Shown: positions 1-7,805, numbered from the stretch's first letter. The stretch is DNA of 64,000 nt from Streptomyces aurantiogriseus (GCF_014649375.1 NZ_BMSX01000004.1:434001-498000); one strand, 5' to 3'. Notes: a model not told the origin generated them from the letters alone. Numbers and translations are program-made.

Positions 1-3
1 CCC

Positions 4-540
4 ATGCTCTCCGGGCGCTCGTCGGCGCCGTCCGTTCCCGCCACCCACGCACAGACCATCGCGGCGAACGTGCTGAAGACCTGGCCGACCACCATCGGAC
101 TGACCGTCGAGTACGTCTCCCACCACGACCAGGGCCCACACGGCGCCGTCACCTTCGCCATCGTGCGCGCCCGTGAGCCCTGGCCGGGCCCCGTCCTGAT
201 CCGCTGCGACGGCTACGGCCACATCACCCGAGGCTGCGACCACCCCCGCCCTGACGGACAGCCCTGCTGGCATCCCTCGGCCTCCCACCTCTCGCTGCGC
301 GACCAAGGCCGCTGCCCGGAGCACCTGCCGCCGCTCACGGAGCGCGAGTGGGTCAAGCACCCCGAACAGCCGCTCTACGGCCGCGTCACCCGCGTCGACC
401 CGGACGGGACCGTGCTCATCGACTTTGCGAGCGGCGAGCTCACCCTCCACGACACGCAGGTGCCCCGCGTTCCCCGGCACATCGCCGAGGAGCTCGACCG
501 CGGCCCGATCAACGGCCCCCGGCACGTGATCAACGAGTAA
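4..540 (+). CDS. Hypothetical Cys/His-rich protein of the left mobile island
   Basis: Open frame of 178 residues. The ATG lies at the window edge, so the true start may be outside. The middle third has Cys and His spaced like a metal-binding knuckle (RCDGYGH, GCDHPR, PCWH, RCPEH, about residues 68-108), followed by a beta-rich tail. No family is recognised. It opens a plus-strand run of small genes with short gaps, consistent with one transcript. Codon use is Streptomyces-like, so coding is likely; function is unknown. Confidence 0.6.
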   Translation: MLSGRSSAPSVPATHAQTIAANVLKTWPTTIGLTVEYVSHHDQGPHGAVTFAIVRAREPWPGPVLIRCDGYGHITRGCDHPRPDGQPCWHPSASHLSLRDQGRCPEHLPPLTEREWVKHPEQPLYGRVTRVDPDGTVLIDFASGELTLHDTQVPRVPRHIAEELDRGPINGPRHVINE

Positions 541-622
541 CCAGACCTCCGCCCGGTGCCGTGTGCGAGACGCCACCGAGCGGCCAACCACCCACACCCA
601 CAACGGAAAGAGATCCCTGAGT

Positions 623-997
623 ATGAGCAACCACGCCGTGGTCACCCTCAACTTCACCAGACCCGTGTACGCGCACGAACTGCGCCCCGGCGACGTGTTC
701 GCCTTCCCCGACGCACCGCACACGCCCCTCACCGTGGGCGGGGTCAAAAAGACCGTCATCTCCCCCGAGCTCACTTTGCTCGCCTTGGCCCTCCACGGCC
801 GCCGCGCCGAACCGGTCCACCTCCCGGCCAGCACCCCCGTCCGCCCTCTGCGCATGGTCCGCACCGTCTCCCTGACCTGCCTGCTCTGCCACAAGCCCCA
901 GGACGTCGAACTGGACCTCCCGCACGACGGCGAACCCCTCTCCCTCGTCTGTGGCGACCACGCCCCCGACACGGCCCAGAACACGGAGGGCGAGTGA
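623..997 (+). CDS. Small hypothetical protein with two CxxC-like pairs
   Basis: A 124-residue protein. ATG 623 is chosen over an earlier in-frame GTG because AAAGAG precedes it at suitable spacing. The C-terminal half contains CLLC and VCGDH (about residues 92-115), which could form one zinc site. The stop overlaps the next ATG (TGATG at 995-999), indicating translational coupling. The family is not recognised. The neighbourhood suggests a mobile-element accessory gene. Confidence 0.6.
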   Translation: MSNHAVVTLNFTRPVYAHELRPGDVFAFPDAPHTPLTVGGVKKTVISPELTLLALALHGRRAEPVHLPASTPVRPLRMVRTVSLTCLLCHKPQDVELDLPHDGEPLSLVCGDHAPDTAQNTEGE

Positions 998-1395
998 TGG
1001 CCCTCCACTACCTCAGCGCCGTCCGGCTCCTCCACCGCGCCGACGAGGACAAGGCCCGCGCCCTGTACGCCGACGTCATCGAGGCCCTCGAACAGCACTG
1101 CACGGACGTGGGCGTGGACTGGTGCGGCAACGAGCTGAACATCACCGTCCTGCTCACGACCGACGGCGAGCAGTACGTCGCCATCGCGGGCCGCGAGTCG
1201 CTGCCCTGGCACGACGACCGCAGCGAGATCGGCGGCTGGAAGGCCGTGCACATCGACAACGCCCACGGCCAGTCCAAGGTCATCTACGACACCACCGCAG
1301 CCGAGGGCGAACCGCCCGGCGACATGTCCCTCGAACCCCTCGCCGAGGAGGTCGGGACGTACGTCAACGGCTGGCGCGCCGAACACGGCGGATAA
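997..1395 (+). CDS. Small hypothetical protein, coupled to upstream gene
   Basis: A 132-residue acidic protein starting at an ATG that shares its A with the previous stop codon, a classic coupled junction. It looks like a small alpha/beta protein without membrane segments or recognisable catalytic motif. A hairpin 24 nt downstream could end this transcript section. No family assignment is possible from sequence alone. Confidence 0.6.
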   Translation: MALHYLSAVRLLHRADEDKARALYADVIEALEQHCTDVGVDWCGNELNITVLLTTDGEQYVAIAGRESLPWHDDRSEIGGWKAVHIDNAHGQSKVIYDTTAAEGEPPGDMSLEPLAEEVGTYVNGWRAEHGG

Positions 1396-1418
1396 CCCCA
1401 GCCCACCCACACACCACC

Positions 1419-1452
1419 AGGGGGCCGAGCCCACGACATCGGCCGGCCCCCT
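1419..1452 (+). terminator. GC-rich hairpin after the first three genes
   Basis: AGGGGGCCG (1419-1427) is complementary to CGGCCCCCT (1444-1452) with a 16-nt loop. It lies in the 94-nt gap between two plus-strand genes. There is no clear U tract, which is common for Streptomyces terminators, so it may be a terminator or attenuator. Confidence 0.4.
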
Positions 1453-1489
1453 ACCCACCCATGCCTCGATCACGAGAGAGAGCACCCTT

Positions 1490-2131
1490 GTGCTGACCTT
1501 CACCGTCGGCGGCGGACCGGCCCTCGAGGTCGCTGAGTTCGCCGACTTCGACACCGGCCAGGCCGTCTACCGTGTCACCGGCATCGGCGCCTTCACGCTC
1601 GGCTGGGACCCCGACCACCATCCGGAAGCCGACCAGGACCCCATGGAGGAGGTCCTCCAGGTCGCCTACGGCACCGGCCCACGCGGCTTCCACATGGACG
1701 AGGCGCCGGTCCTCTTCGGCGTCACACTCGCCGGAACCGAGTCCTTCACCCGCACCGCCCTCGACGCCGGCGCCCTGCGCCTCCGCCCATACCGCCTCAT
1801 CATCAGCGCCCCCGTGCGCGTCCCGAAGGGCACGGCCCGCCGTGCCTCCGACATCGTCTCCGCCCTGGCCCGACACTGGCTCATCCAGCCCTGGACCCCG
1901 GAGCTGCGTCGCGCCCACGAACACCACTGCGCACCTCACTCCCTGAACCGCTACGGCGGCCTCATCGCCCAGCACGAGGAACGGATGCGCCGCCTACGCG
2001 AGGCCCACGCCTACTACATCCAGCGCGCCGAGCGCGCCACGGCGATCCTCCAGGCGGGCCCAGTACCCGCCCCCGCGGGTGCCCCACCGCACCCGCGCTC
2101 GCACATCTCAGCCGAGACCGCGGGGAGGTGA
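1490..2131 (+). CDS. Hypothetical protein, mobile-island gene
   Basis: 213 residues from a GTG start with only a weak purine-rich stretch (GAGAGAGAG) upstream. An alpha/beta N-terminal half is followed by a helical segment rich in Arg, His and Glu (about 140-190) and a Pro-rich tail. Its last codons overlap the next GTG start by 4 nt (GTGA at 2128-2131), so it is probably co-translated with the methyltransferase-like gene. No family recognised. Confidence 0.6.
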   Translation: MLTFTVGGGPALEVAEFADFDTGQAVYRVTGIGAFTLGWDPDHHPEADQDPMEEVLQVAYGTGPRGFHMDEAPVLFGVTLAGTESFTRTALDAGALRLRPYRLIISAPVRVPKGTARRASDIVSALARHWLIQPWTPELRRAHEHHCAPHSLNRYGGLIAQHEERMRRLREAHAYYIQRAERATAILQAGPVPAPAGAPPHPRSHISAETAGR

Positions 2132-3123
2132 GCGTCGTGGTCCAGTTCGACCTGTTCGGCGAGGTGGAGCAGAAACTCGAAGAGCGCGCCAAGCAGCGAG
2201 CGGAGGATGCCGCCAAACCCAAGGGACCACCGACCCCCGCATCGCGCCGAAGGCACCGCGCCTTCCCGAGCGACCCGCGCCGCCACGCCAGCGACGTCGC
2301 CGACAACGTCATCGCCGCATGGTTCAGCCACTACGGCGGCAGCCGCATGGACGTCCCCCTCGGCACCGTCGCAGCACTCTGCTTCTTCCGCGAGCCGCTC
2401 GTCGAAGACTGGCTCCTCACCCTCCAGCCCGCCCAGCTCCCGCAGCTGCTGAGGGAGATCTGGGGCGTCCAGTGGATGGCCCGACCCGACCTCATCGAGG
2501 TCGCCCGCCCCCTGCACGACTGGATCGAGGAGAAGCCCGACGAGTACCAGCTCAAGGCCGTACAGGCCGTCATGCACGCCGCGATCCACAAGGGACTGCT
2601 CGACCTCACCGCCCGGGACGACCCGTACGCACGCTCCGAGGCCGACGTCCTCAGCCCGCTCCTGACGGGCCTGCGCCACAAGAGCGACAAGAAATGGCGT
2701 GGCGAGTACCACACCCCGCCGTGCGTCACCGACCTGATGGCCGAGATCCTCGTCCACGACGACCACGGCCCCACCATCCGCGAACCGGCCCTCGGCAGCG
2801 GCGGCATGTTCCGCTCCGTCGCCCAGACGCTGCGCTTCCGCGACCTCAACCCGCACGACTACACCTGGTTCGGCAACGACATCGACCCGCTCGCCACCGC
2901 CTGCGCCGCCGTCAACGCGATCATCTGGGACCTCGGCCCCCGGACGGTCATCTGGTGCGCCGACTCCCTCGCCACCGAGGACGCCGGCCTCACCAAGGCA
3001 CTGGCCGAACGCGAGGCGGTCATCAAACACCGCAACGCGGTAGTGGAACAGGCCCTGTTCGAGCGTCGGGCCCGCCGGATGCTCCACGCCTTCAACCAAC
3101 TCCTCGACGGAGCAGCGGCGTGA
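2128..3123 (+). CDS. N6-adenine methyltransferase-like protein with N-terminal clamp-type motif, no NPPY seen
   Basis: 331 residues. The C-terminal half resembles type I HsdM/N-6 methyltransferases: GEYHTPP (about 192), the SAM motif I EPALGSGGMF (about 215) and an acidic loop FGNDIDPLA (about 247). The (D/N)PP(F/Y) catalytic motif, expected after the CADSL segment, is not visible; the protein ends in a charged helix instead. It may be a non-catalytic SAM-binding or modified enzyme. Near the N-terminus is QFDLF, matching the bacterial sliding-clamp-binding consensus. It starts inside the preceding gene's stop. Confidence 0.6.
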   Translation: MSVVVQFDLFGEVEQKLEERAKQRAEDAAKPKGPPTPASRRRHRAFPSDPRRHASDVADNVIAAWFSHYGGSRMDVPLGTVAALCFFREPLVEDWLLTLQPAQLPQLLREIWGVQWMARPDLIEVARPLHDWIEEKPDEYQLKAVQAVMHAAIHKGLLDLTARDDPYARSEADVLSPLLTGLRHKSDKKWRGEYHTPPCVTDLMAEILVHDDHGPTIREPALGSGGMFRSVAQTLRFRDLNPHDYTWFGNDIDPLATACAAVNAIIWDLGPRTVIWCADSLATEDAGLTKALAEREAVIKHRNAVVEQALFERRARRMLHAFNQLLDGAAA

Positions 3124-3167
3124 ACGTCGCCTCATCCCCACACCCGCACAGCCAGGAGGGACACCTC

Positions 3168-3920
3168 GTGAGCCCGAAGAAGCCCCAGACAACCGACGAG
3201 GATGCCGCGAAGAAGCAGCGCGTCTTCCCCGCGGACTTCGCCGAGTTCGTCACCACGACCGCGGCCGGCCTCGGCGACGGCTGGACCGCCGACGCCGACA
3301 CCAAGCCCCACCCCGGCCCGTCCGCGTACCTCACCCACCCCGACGGCCGCCGCATCGGCATCAAGCACCTGTGGCGAGGCGAGGCCGTGCAGACCTGGGC
3401 GCTCGACGTCCCGCCCCGCGAGTTCGAGGAGGGTGACGCTGACGCCGAGACGTACGCCGACAGCCTCAAGCACCTCACCCCGGGCATCCGCTACAACGTC
3501 GGCGTCTGCTTCACGAACAACCCGCCCGCCGCGACCACCGCGCGAATCATCCGCACCCGGCTCCTGCCAGCCTTCGACGGCAGACGCCCACCGCTGCGCG
3601 CCTTCCCGAAGAAGCCCTCCCGCCGCACCGCAGCGGCGGAGAAGCCCCCGGCAGCCGCCGACGCGACGACGAGCAGCGAGTCCACACAAGCCGCGGACCA
3701 GCCCCAGCCGGAGAAGGCCACGGCGAAAACCGCGGTCCCGGCGAGGAGCCCACGCCGTACGGCCAAGAAGACCCAGCCCGCCGCGAAGAAGACCGAGCCG
3801 AAGAAGCAACTGGCGGCACCCCGGCCAAAGCGCACCACGGCAACGGCCACCAAGACGGCCAAGGCGAACGAGACCAAGGCGAAGAAGAAGTCGCAGCCGA
3901 CCGAGACCACCAATAACTGA
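3168..3920 (+). CDS. Protein with Lys/Ala-rich nucleic-acid-binding-type tail
   Basis: 250 residues from GTG 3168, which follows an AGGAGGG ribosome site. The first 140 residues look globular. The last 110 are low-complexity Lys, Ala, Pro and Thr, with KK-T-P/A repeats like histone H1 or actinobacterial HupS tails. The tail suggests non-specific DNA or RNA binding; the folded part is unrecognised. It lies 44 nt after the methyltransferase-like gene and is followed by a strong hairpin. Confidence 0.6.
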   Translation: MSPKKPQTTDEDAAKKQRVFPADFAEFVTTTAAGLGDGWTADADTKPHPGPSAYLTHPDGRRIGIKHLWRGEAVQTWALDVPPREFEEGDADAETYADSLKHLTPGIRYNVGVCFTNNPPAATTARIIRTRLLPAFDGRRPPLRAFPKKPSRRTAAAEKPPAAADATTSSESTQAADQPQPEKATAKTAVPARSPRRTAKKTQPAAKKTEPKKQLAAPRPKRTTATATKTAKANETKAKKKSQPTETTNN

Positions 3921-3932
3921 TCAACACACCCG

Positions 3933-3962
3933 GTGTGGGGCGATCCACGCATCGCCCCACAC
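3933..3962 (+). terminator. Perfect 12-bp hairpin between two island genes
   Basis: Arms 3933-3944 and 3951-3962 are perfectly complementary (GTGTGGGGCGAT and its reverse complement) with a 6-nt loop. It starts 12 nt after a stop codon and ends 31 nt before the next ATG, so it would act as a terminator or attenuator ahead of the last gene of the run. Confidence 0.6.
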
Positions 3963-3993
3963 CCACAACACATCGACTGATCCGAGCACTGCC

Positions 3994-4521
3994 ATGACAC
4001 AACTCGATCTCTTCGGGGAGAAGCAGGCCGCCATGGACCGCAGCTCCACCCGCAAGGCAGAACGCGACGCCCGAGCCGCCCGCCACTCCGCCTACCGCAA
4101 GTCCCTGAAGATCGACTGCTGCACCGGCGAACCCATCCTGCCCGACGAGCACGGCATCCAGCGGTACCGCTGCGGCCGCTGCGGCGCTCTCGCCTTCGCC
4201 GGCACCTTCCACTTCACCCACGACTGCGGCTGGGCTGGCTGCTACGCCGACACCGAACCCACCCGCGGCACCGCCAGGCCGGCCTCTCGGCCCACCGCCA
4301 CGACAACCAACACCACCCCCGCTGCGCCCGCCCCGGCTGCAGCCACGCACGCGGCGTCCACCAGAGCGTCCCGCCCACCGCGCCCGAAGACTCCCGCTGC
4401 TACGAGCACTGCGGCTGCCGCGGCTACGTCGCTCCGCTTTCCTCTGACGCCCAGGCCATCGCCCAGCAAACTCCACCGACGAGACGGTGACCCGAGCCAG
4501 CTGCAAGCAGGCACCCCGTAG
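3994..4521 (+). CDS. Zinc-ribbon-like protein with N-terminal QLDLF clamp motif
   Basis: 175 residues from ATG 3994. The protein begins MTQLDLFGE, a consensus QL(S/D)LF sliding-clamp-binding peptide at the extreme N-terminus. Residues about 45-85 contain CC, YRCGRCG, HDCGWAGCY: a treble-clef or zinc-ribbon-like metal site. The rest is low-complexity Ala, Pro and Thr and is probably disordered. Recruitment to DnaN would suit a plasmid- or ICE-type replication or repair accessory role; this is inference. The stop lies within a hairpin shared with the convergent neighbour. Confidence 0.6.
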   Translation: MTQLDLFGEKQAAMDRSSTRKAERDARAARHSAYRKSLKIDCCTGEPILPDEHGIQRYRCGRCGALAFAGTFHFTHDCGWAGCYADTEPTRGTARPASRPTATTTNTTPAAPAPAAATHAASTRASRPPRPKTPAATSTAAAAATSLRFPLTPRPSPSKLHRRDGDPSQLQAGTP

Positions 4522-4536
4522 CATCTACGGGGTGCC
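4510..4536. terminator. Bidirectional terminator containing both stop codons
   Basis: Arms 4510-4521 and 4525-4536 are perfect 12-bp inverted repeats around a CAT loop. The TAG of the plus gene (4519-4521) and the TAG of the minus gene (4525-4527) are both inside the stem, so both proteins end in Gly-Thr-Pro. Its position between convergent genes supports shared termination. Confidence 0.8.
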
Positions 4537-5223
4537 GCCCCTGAGCTGCTTCCCCCGGTCGAAGAGCATCCGCTCCACTACGTCTGGCGCAGTACCCCAC
4601 CGTTCGGCCCACGAGTGGGCCAGTTCCAGGTAGCTCGCATACTTCTTGGAATCCCATCGCTCGTCGGCTTCCCACTCCTGGGCCGACAGTTCGTTGAGGG
4701 CCAACGCGACGTTGCTGTCGAGGATCAGGGGCCAACGCTCCCCAGCAGGACGATCAGCAGTGGCAAAGTACAGGAGCTTGCTGAAGAACGCTGGGCCGAA
4801 GTGCTTCACCCGGGCGTCCCGGTCGTTCAATACCAGGTAGGCGGCGACAGGGTCTCCGCTATCAACCTCAGCTTTGGCCGCACAGATCCGCTCGTCCAGC
4901 CAGTCGAGATCGTTCTCGTGGAAGATCCGCGCACGGCGGACAACCTCCCGAGCCTTGGTACCGGTACCCCACGCAAGGGCGGCAATCAGAAGGTCTCTCC
5001 TGCCCTCCAACGTGTCGGCGTGCTCGGCAATCTGGAACACCGTCCGCCGGTCCACGGCCGGCCAGCGTCCCGCACGTGGCAGGTCGGCCAAGCTCTTGGG
5101 CCACCACTCATCGCTTGGCAGCCTGGTGATCCACTGGTCGGGGTTGAACGGAATGGCCTGCCCCAGGATGTACGAGTCACGATCCGGGGGCGGGTCACGG
5201 AACAACTCATCGAGCTTGGTCAC
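4525..5223 (-). CDS. 8-oxoguanine DNA glycosylase OGG-fold protein
   Basis: 232 residues from a GTG start preceded by GAGGAG. The segment around residues 137-170 (FGPAFFSKLLYFA, then PLILDSNVA) fits a helix-hairpin-helix-like element with Lys and a following Asp, as in the Streptomyces OGG-fold family. WGTGTKAREV (about 85-95) is another recurrent element. By family it would bind or excise damaged bases; activity is not demonstrated and these proteins also occur in accessory or defence-type islands. It sits beside a GIY-YIG protein on the same strand. Confidence 0.6.
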   Translation of the reverse strand: MTKLDELFRDPPPDRDSYILGQAIPFNPDQWITRLPSDEWWPKSLADLPRAGRWPAVDRRTVFQIAEHADTLEGRRDLLIAALAWGTGTKAREVVRRARIFHENDLDWLDERICAAKAEVDSGDPVAAYLVLNDRDARVKHFGPAFFSKLLYFATADRPAGERWPLILDSNVALALNELSAQEWEADERWDSKKYASYLELAHSWAERWGTAPDVVERMLFDRGKQLRGGTP

Positions 5224-5387
5224 CTTGGCTCCTCAGCTGCCTGCCATCGCGCTGCCCGAATACTGCACCAGAGGGCTGACAGCCAGCGCCGCACCGCCGC
5301 CGATGCGCCCTCGGAAAATGGCCGAATCAGCACTACATGCGTTTTCCGACCTTTCAGGCAAAGGGGATGCCGGAACTCGCATGTCCA

Positions 5388-5936
5388 CTACTCAGCTGGT
5401 CGAGGACCAGCACTCTCGTAGTACCGAGCCCGCGCCTCCCTCACCCCGTCGAGCGCGGCGCCCTCTCCCGCACCGTCGACGTTGAGCGGCGGCCCCAACC
5501 GGGAGATCAACTCCCCCTCCACCGATAGCGGATCGGGGCGCTCGACCCAGGTGAGCGCGAGGTGCTCGTGCATCCACTCGGTGAGCCGCTCCTCGTCCTC
5601 CCGGACAAGGACCACCCGGTCGGTCCACACCGTCCGATAGCCCTCGGTGGGCATGAGCAGCCCCGCCAGCGTCCGTCGCAGCGTCGAACTACCGGAGCGC
5701 CTCAGGTGGTTCGAGGTGACACGGCTCCGCAGCCGGGTGGCCTTGCCGAGATACAGCAGTCGGCGCCCGGGGTCTGCAGAGTTGGCCGGCCCGGGAAACG
5801 ACGGGAGAACGCTCGGCGGCGCCCACCAGGCATACAGCCCCGCGGTCCTCGGCAGCGCGACCGCCGCCTCGGACAGCAGCCGCGGTGCGGTGAACAGGGC
5901 TTCGGTGGTCCGTTGCACGGCCGTCTGCTCCGACAT
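5388..5936 (-). CDS. GIY-YIG nuclease-family protein
   Basis: 182 residues from ATG 5936; a longer frame to 6038 exists but its extra N-terminus is not protein-like. GLYAWW (about 33-38) and LLYLGKA (about 60-66) correspond to the GIY and YIG strands, followed by basic [13 protein letters not shown] as in this nuclease fold. A Glu in the [11 protein letters not shown] tail could be the metal ligand. Known family members cut DNA; here the role is unknown. It lies 164 nt upstream of the OGG-fold gene, same strand. Confidence 0.65.
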   Translation of the reverse strand: MSEQTAVQRTTEALFTAPRLLSEAAVALPRTAGLYAWWAPPSVLPSFPGPANSADPGRRLLYLGKATRLRSRVTSNHLRRSGSSTLRRTLAGLLMPTEGYRTVWTDRVVLVREDEERLTEWMHEHLALTWVERPDPLSVEGELISRLGPPLNVDGAGEGAALDGVREARARYYESAGPRPAE

Positions 5937-6110
5937 GGCCGCAGGATAGAGCCACAGACAGAGGGCGCTCCCCGAGTCCTCCAAGTCCACTCCACCGAGG
6001 TGATGCGTACTCGCCCGCGAAGGCCGAGCGGTGCTCACGAGTTCGCGAGACGCGACCCGACGTGCCCTTTGTACGTCCTTGGGCGGCTCGGCACACCAGG
6101 CGACCCCGAT

Positions 6111-6222
6111 GGGGACCGGGTGGGGACAGCACGGGGACAGGCGGCCCTGATGGGGACAGATTGGGGACGTAGTGCTTGGTACAGCCAGGGACCGAGCGGG
6201 ACTGCTTGGGACCGGCCGGGAC
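6111..6222 (+). repeat. Nine phased (G)GGGAC direct repeats beside the att core
   Basis: GGGGAC begins at 6111, 6122, 6133, 6152 and 6163 (spacings 11, 11, 19, 11). GGGAC begins at 6188, 6198, 6208 and 6218 (spacing 10). The helical phasing and the position about 110 nt from the tRNA-derived core suggest arm-type integrase sites or iterons. No other function is visible in the 5937-6332 interval, which has no gene. Confidence 0.6.
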
Positions 6223-6339
6223 CTCGTTCGTGCAGGTCAGAGGCAATGTGGATGCCCTTGAAGGCGCCTCTCTGGAGTTCTGCCTGGTGAGGCCGCTCCC
6301 GCCCCGCCCGCCCCAAACGCGATCTTGGCTTTCTCCTAA

Positions 6340-6357
6340 GACGTCGTTTCTTATGGC
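6340..6357 (+). repeat. IS left inverted repeat
   Basis: 18-bp terminal inverted repeat, perfect match to the complement of 7575-7592. It lies at the passenger-gene end, 28 nt before that gene's ATG. Confidence 0.85.
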
Positions 6358-6385
6358 TGTCAGAGCGGCATGAGAGCCTCTGGGC

Positions 6386-6742
6386 ATGAGCTACGACCTT
6401 GCTGTCTGGGAAGGCGAGAGGCCGGCGGACGACAAGACCGCCGGTCGGGTCTTCAGTGACCTGTACGACCGTTACATCGACGGCGAGGTGGAAGAGCCGC
6501 CGTCCGAACGCATAGCGGCCTACGTCGCCGCGCTGCTTGAGCGGTGGTGCGACCTCACCGAGGACGACGAGGACACTTCGCCCTGGTCGACCGGGCCGTT
6601 GATCGGCGAAGCCAGCGGTCCGTTGATCTACTTCCCCATGCGGTGGAGCATGGCCGAGGAGGCGTCGGCCTACGCAGCGGCCGTCGCCGAGTCGATGGGG
6701 CTGATCTGCTTCGACGTGCAGCAGGACCGGCTCAGACCGTGA
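6386..6742 (+). CDS. Passenger gene inside the IS: hypothetical protein
   Basis: 118 residues, acidic, beginning MSYDLAVWEGERPADD and containing TGPLIGEASGPLIYF and FDVQQDRLRP. I recall similar sequences as a Streptomyces family of unknown function, not transposition proteins. It lies entirely between the IS inverted repeats and its 3' end overlaps the convergent transposase end by 11 nt. It therefore appears to be cargo captured when the left repeat was placed beyond it. Function is unknown; the small acidic character would allow an inhibitor or immunity-like role, but nothing proves that. Confidence 0.65.
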   Translation: MSYDLAVWEGERPADDKTAGRVFSDLYDRYIDGEVEEPPSERIAAYVAALLERWCDLTEDDEDTSPWSTGPLIGEASGPLIYFPMRWSMAEEASAYAAAVAESMGLICFDVQQDRLRP

Positions 6743-7552
6743 GCGGGGTCGCCAGGCGGCGGTAACCGATCAGGGTCGCGGCTATGCCGACGAAGGCGAG
6801 GAAGTGCTCAGCCTTGCGTTCGTACCGCCGGTGCAGCCGACGGCAGCCGGCCAGCCAGGACACGGTTCTCTCCACCACCCAGCGATGTCGGCCCAGCCGC
6901 TGTGAGGATTCAATCCCTTTACGTGCGATGCGATGGCGTATCCCCCGCCGACTGAGCCACCGGCGCAGGTGGTCGTAGTCATATCCCTTGTCGGCGTGCA
7001 GTTTCGCCGGGCGCCGGCGGCGCGGGCCGCGGCGGGACCGGATGGGCGGGATGCCGCGCACGAGCGGCTCCAAGCCCTGGCTGTCGTGCAGGTTCGCGCC
7101 GGAGATGCCCAGGGACAGCGGCAGCCCGTTCCTGTCACAGATCAGGTGGATCTTCGATCCCGGCTTGCCGCGATCGGTCGGATTCGGTCCCGTCAATGGC
7201 CCCCTTTTGCCGCCCGCAGACTGACCGAGTCGATCGCACACCGCGACCAGTCCAGCTCGCCTCGCGCTCCGAGTTCGTCGAGGATCACTCGGTAGAGCTT
7301 CGCCCAGACCCGGTCCCGGCTCCACTGGGCGAATCGCCGGTAGACCGTGGGCCAGGCCGGGCCGAACACCGGCGGTAGCTGACGCCACGTGCAACCCGAC
7401 GTCGCCACGAAGATGATGGCAGCCAGAGCCTCACGGTCACCCGCTCGACGCCGGCCACCGCCCTGCGGACGTATCACCACCGTCGGCGGCACCACCCGCC
7501 TGAACAGCACCCACAACTCGTCCGGTACCAACCGCTCAACCAGATCCGTCAT
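6732..7552 (-). CDS. IS5-family transposase made from two overlapping frames
   Basis: OrfA (7193-7552, 119 aa) has the N-terminal helix-turn-helix region and the first catalytic Asp in CAIDSVSL. OrfB frame (down to 6732) has HADKGYD with the second Asp and RWVVERTVSWL with the Glu of the DDE triad. OrfA ends just after an A4G5 run (complement of 7200-7208); OrfB is in the -1 frame there, so A_AAA_GGG slippage would make the full transposase. The frame architecture is typical of active IS5 relatives and I see no other disruption. Confidence 0.85.
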
Positions 7553-7574
7553 GCACGGATCAACGAACGATCAC

Positions 7575-7592
7575 GCCATAAGAAACGACGTC
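7575..7592 (-). repeat. IS right inverted repeat
   Basis: 18-bp terminal repeat at the transposase-promoter end, 23 nt upstream of OrfA's start and directly abutting the tRNA-derived sequence. Confidence 0.85.
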
Positions 7593-7632
7593 TAAAGCGG
7601 GTGTCGCAGGTTCGAATCCTGCCGGGGGCACA
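7592..7632 (+). other. att-like tRNA-Arg(CCU) 3' half, copy 1 (split by the IS)
   Basis: After removing the IS and one target copy, 6333-6339 joins 7596-7632 to recreate an anticodon loop CTCCTAA, stem AGCGG, T arm GCAGG-TTCGAAT-CCTGC and acceptor CGGGGGC. It is identical to 12468-12511 over 44 nt. The 5' half of the tRNA is absent, so this is an att remnant, not a functional tRNA. It lies in direct orientation with copy 2. Confidence 0.8.
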
Positions 7633-7805
7633 ACGCATTGCCGCTCTGACCTGGGCTTTCTCCCCCAGGGAGGGCTCTACTCGGCCTCGGACTCCTCGTC
7701 CGGGGTCGTTTGCGTGAGCGGGAGGACGTCACCGTAGCAGTGGGCCGGAGGCTCGGCGGGACGACAGGCCATAGACACCTGGCACCCACTCGTGTCCCGG
7801 CGTGC
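7633..7805. other. Intergenic, nothing recognised
   Basis: 173 nt between the att copy and the convergent end of the ATPase gene. No gene-like frame, repeat or clear hairpin stands out. Confidence 0.5.

Larger units (their letters stand above)
6340..7592 (-). mobile_element. IS5-family insertion sequence with passenger gene
   Basis: Ends are the 18-bp inverted repeats GACGTCGTTTCTTATGGC (6340-6357) and its complement (7575-7592). Flanks TAA/TAA (or CTAA/CTAA if one end base is assigned to the target) give a 3-4 bp target duplication, as expected for IS5-type elements. It contains a two-frame transposase on the minus strand and a plus-strand passenger ORF. It splits a tRNA-Arg-derived att sequence at the anticodon loop. 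Confidence 0.85.

Noticed and set aside
4525..5223. KLDELF at the start of the OGG-fold protein as a third clamp motif
   Set aside because: It lacks the Gln and correct spacing of QL(S/D)LF.
6111..6222. CRISPR array
   Set aside because: Units are 5-6 nt with 4-5 nt gaps, far too short; no cas genes in the window.
7592..7632. A functional tRNA gene
   Set aside because: Only the 3' half from the anticodon loop is present; no D arm or 5' acceptor strand is found upstream at either copy.
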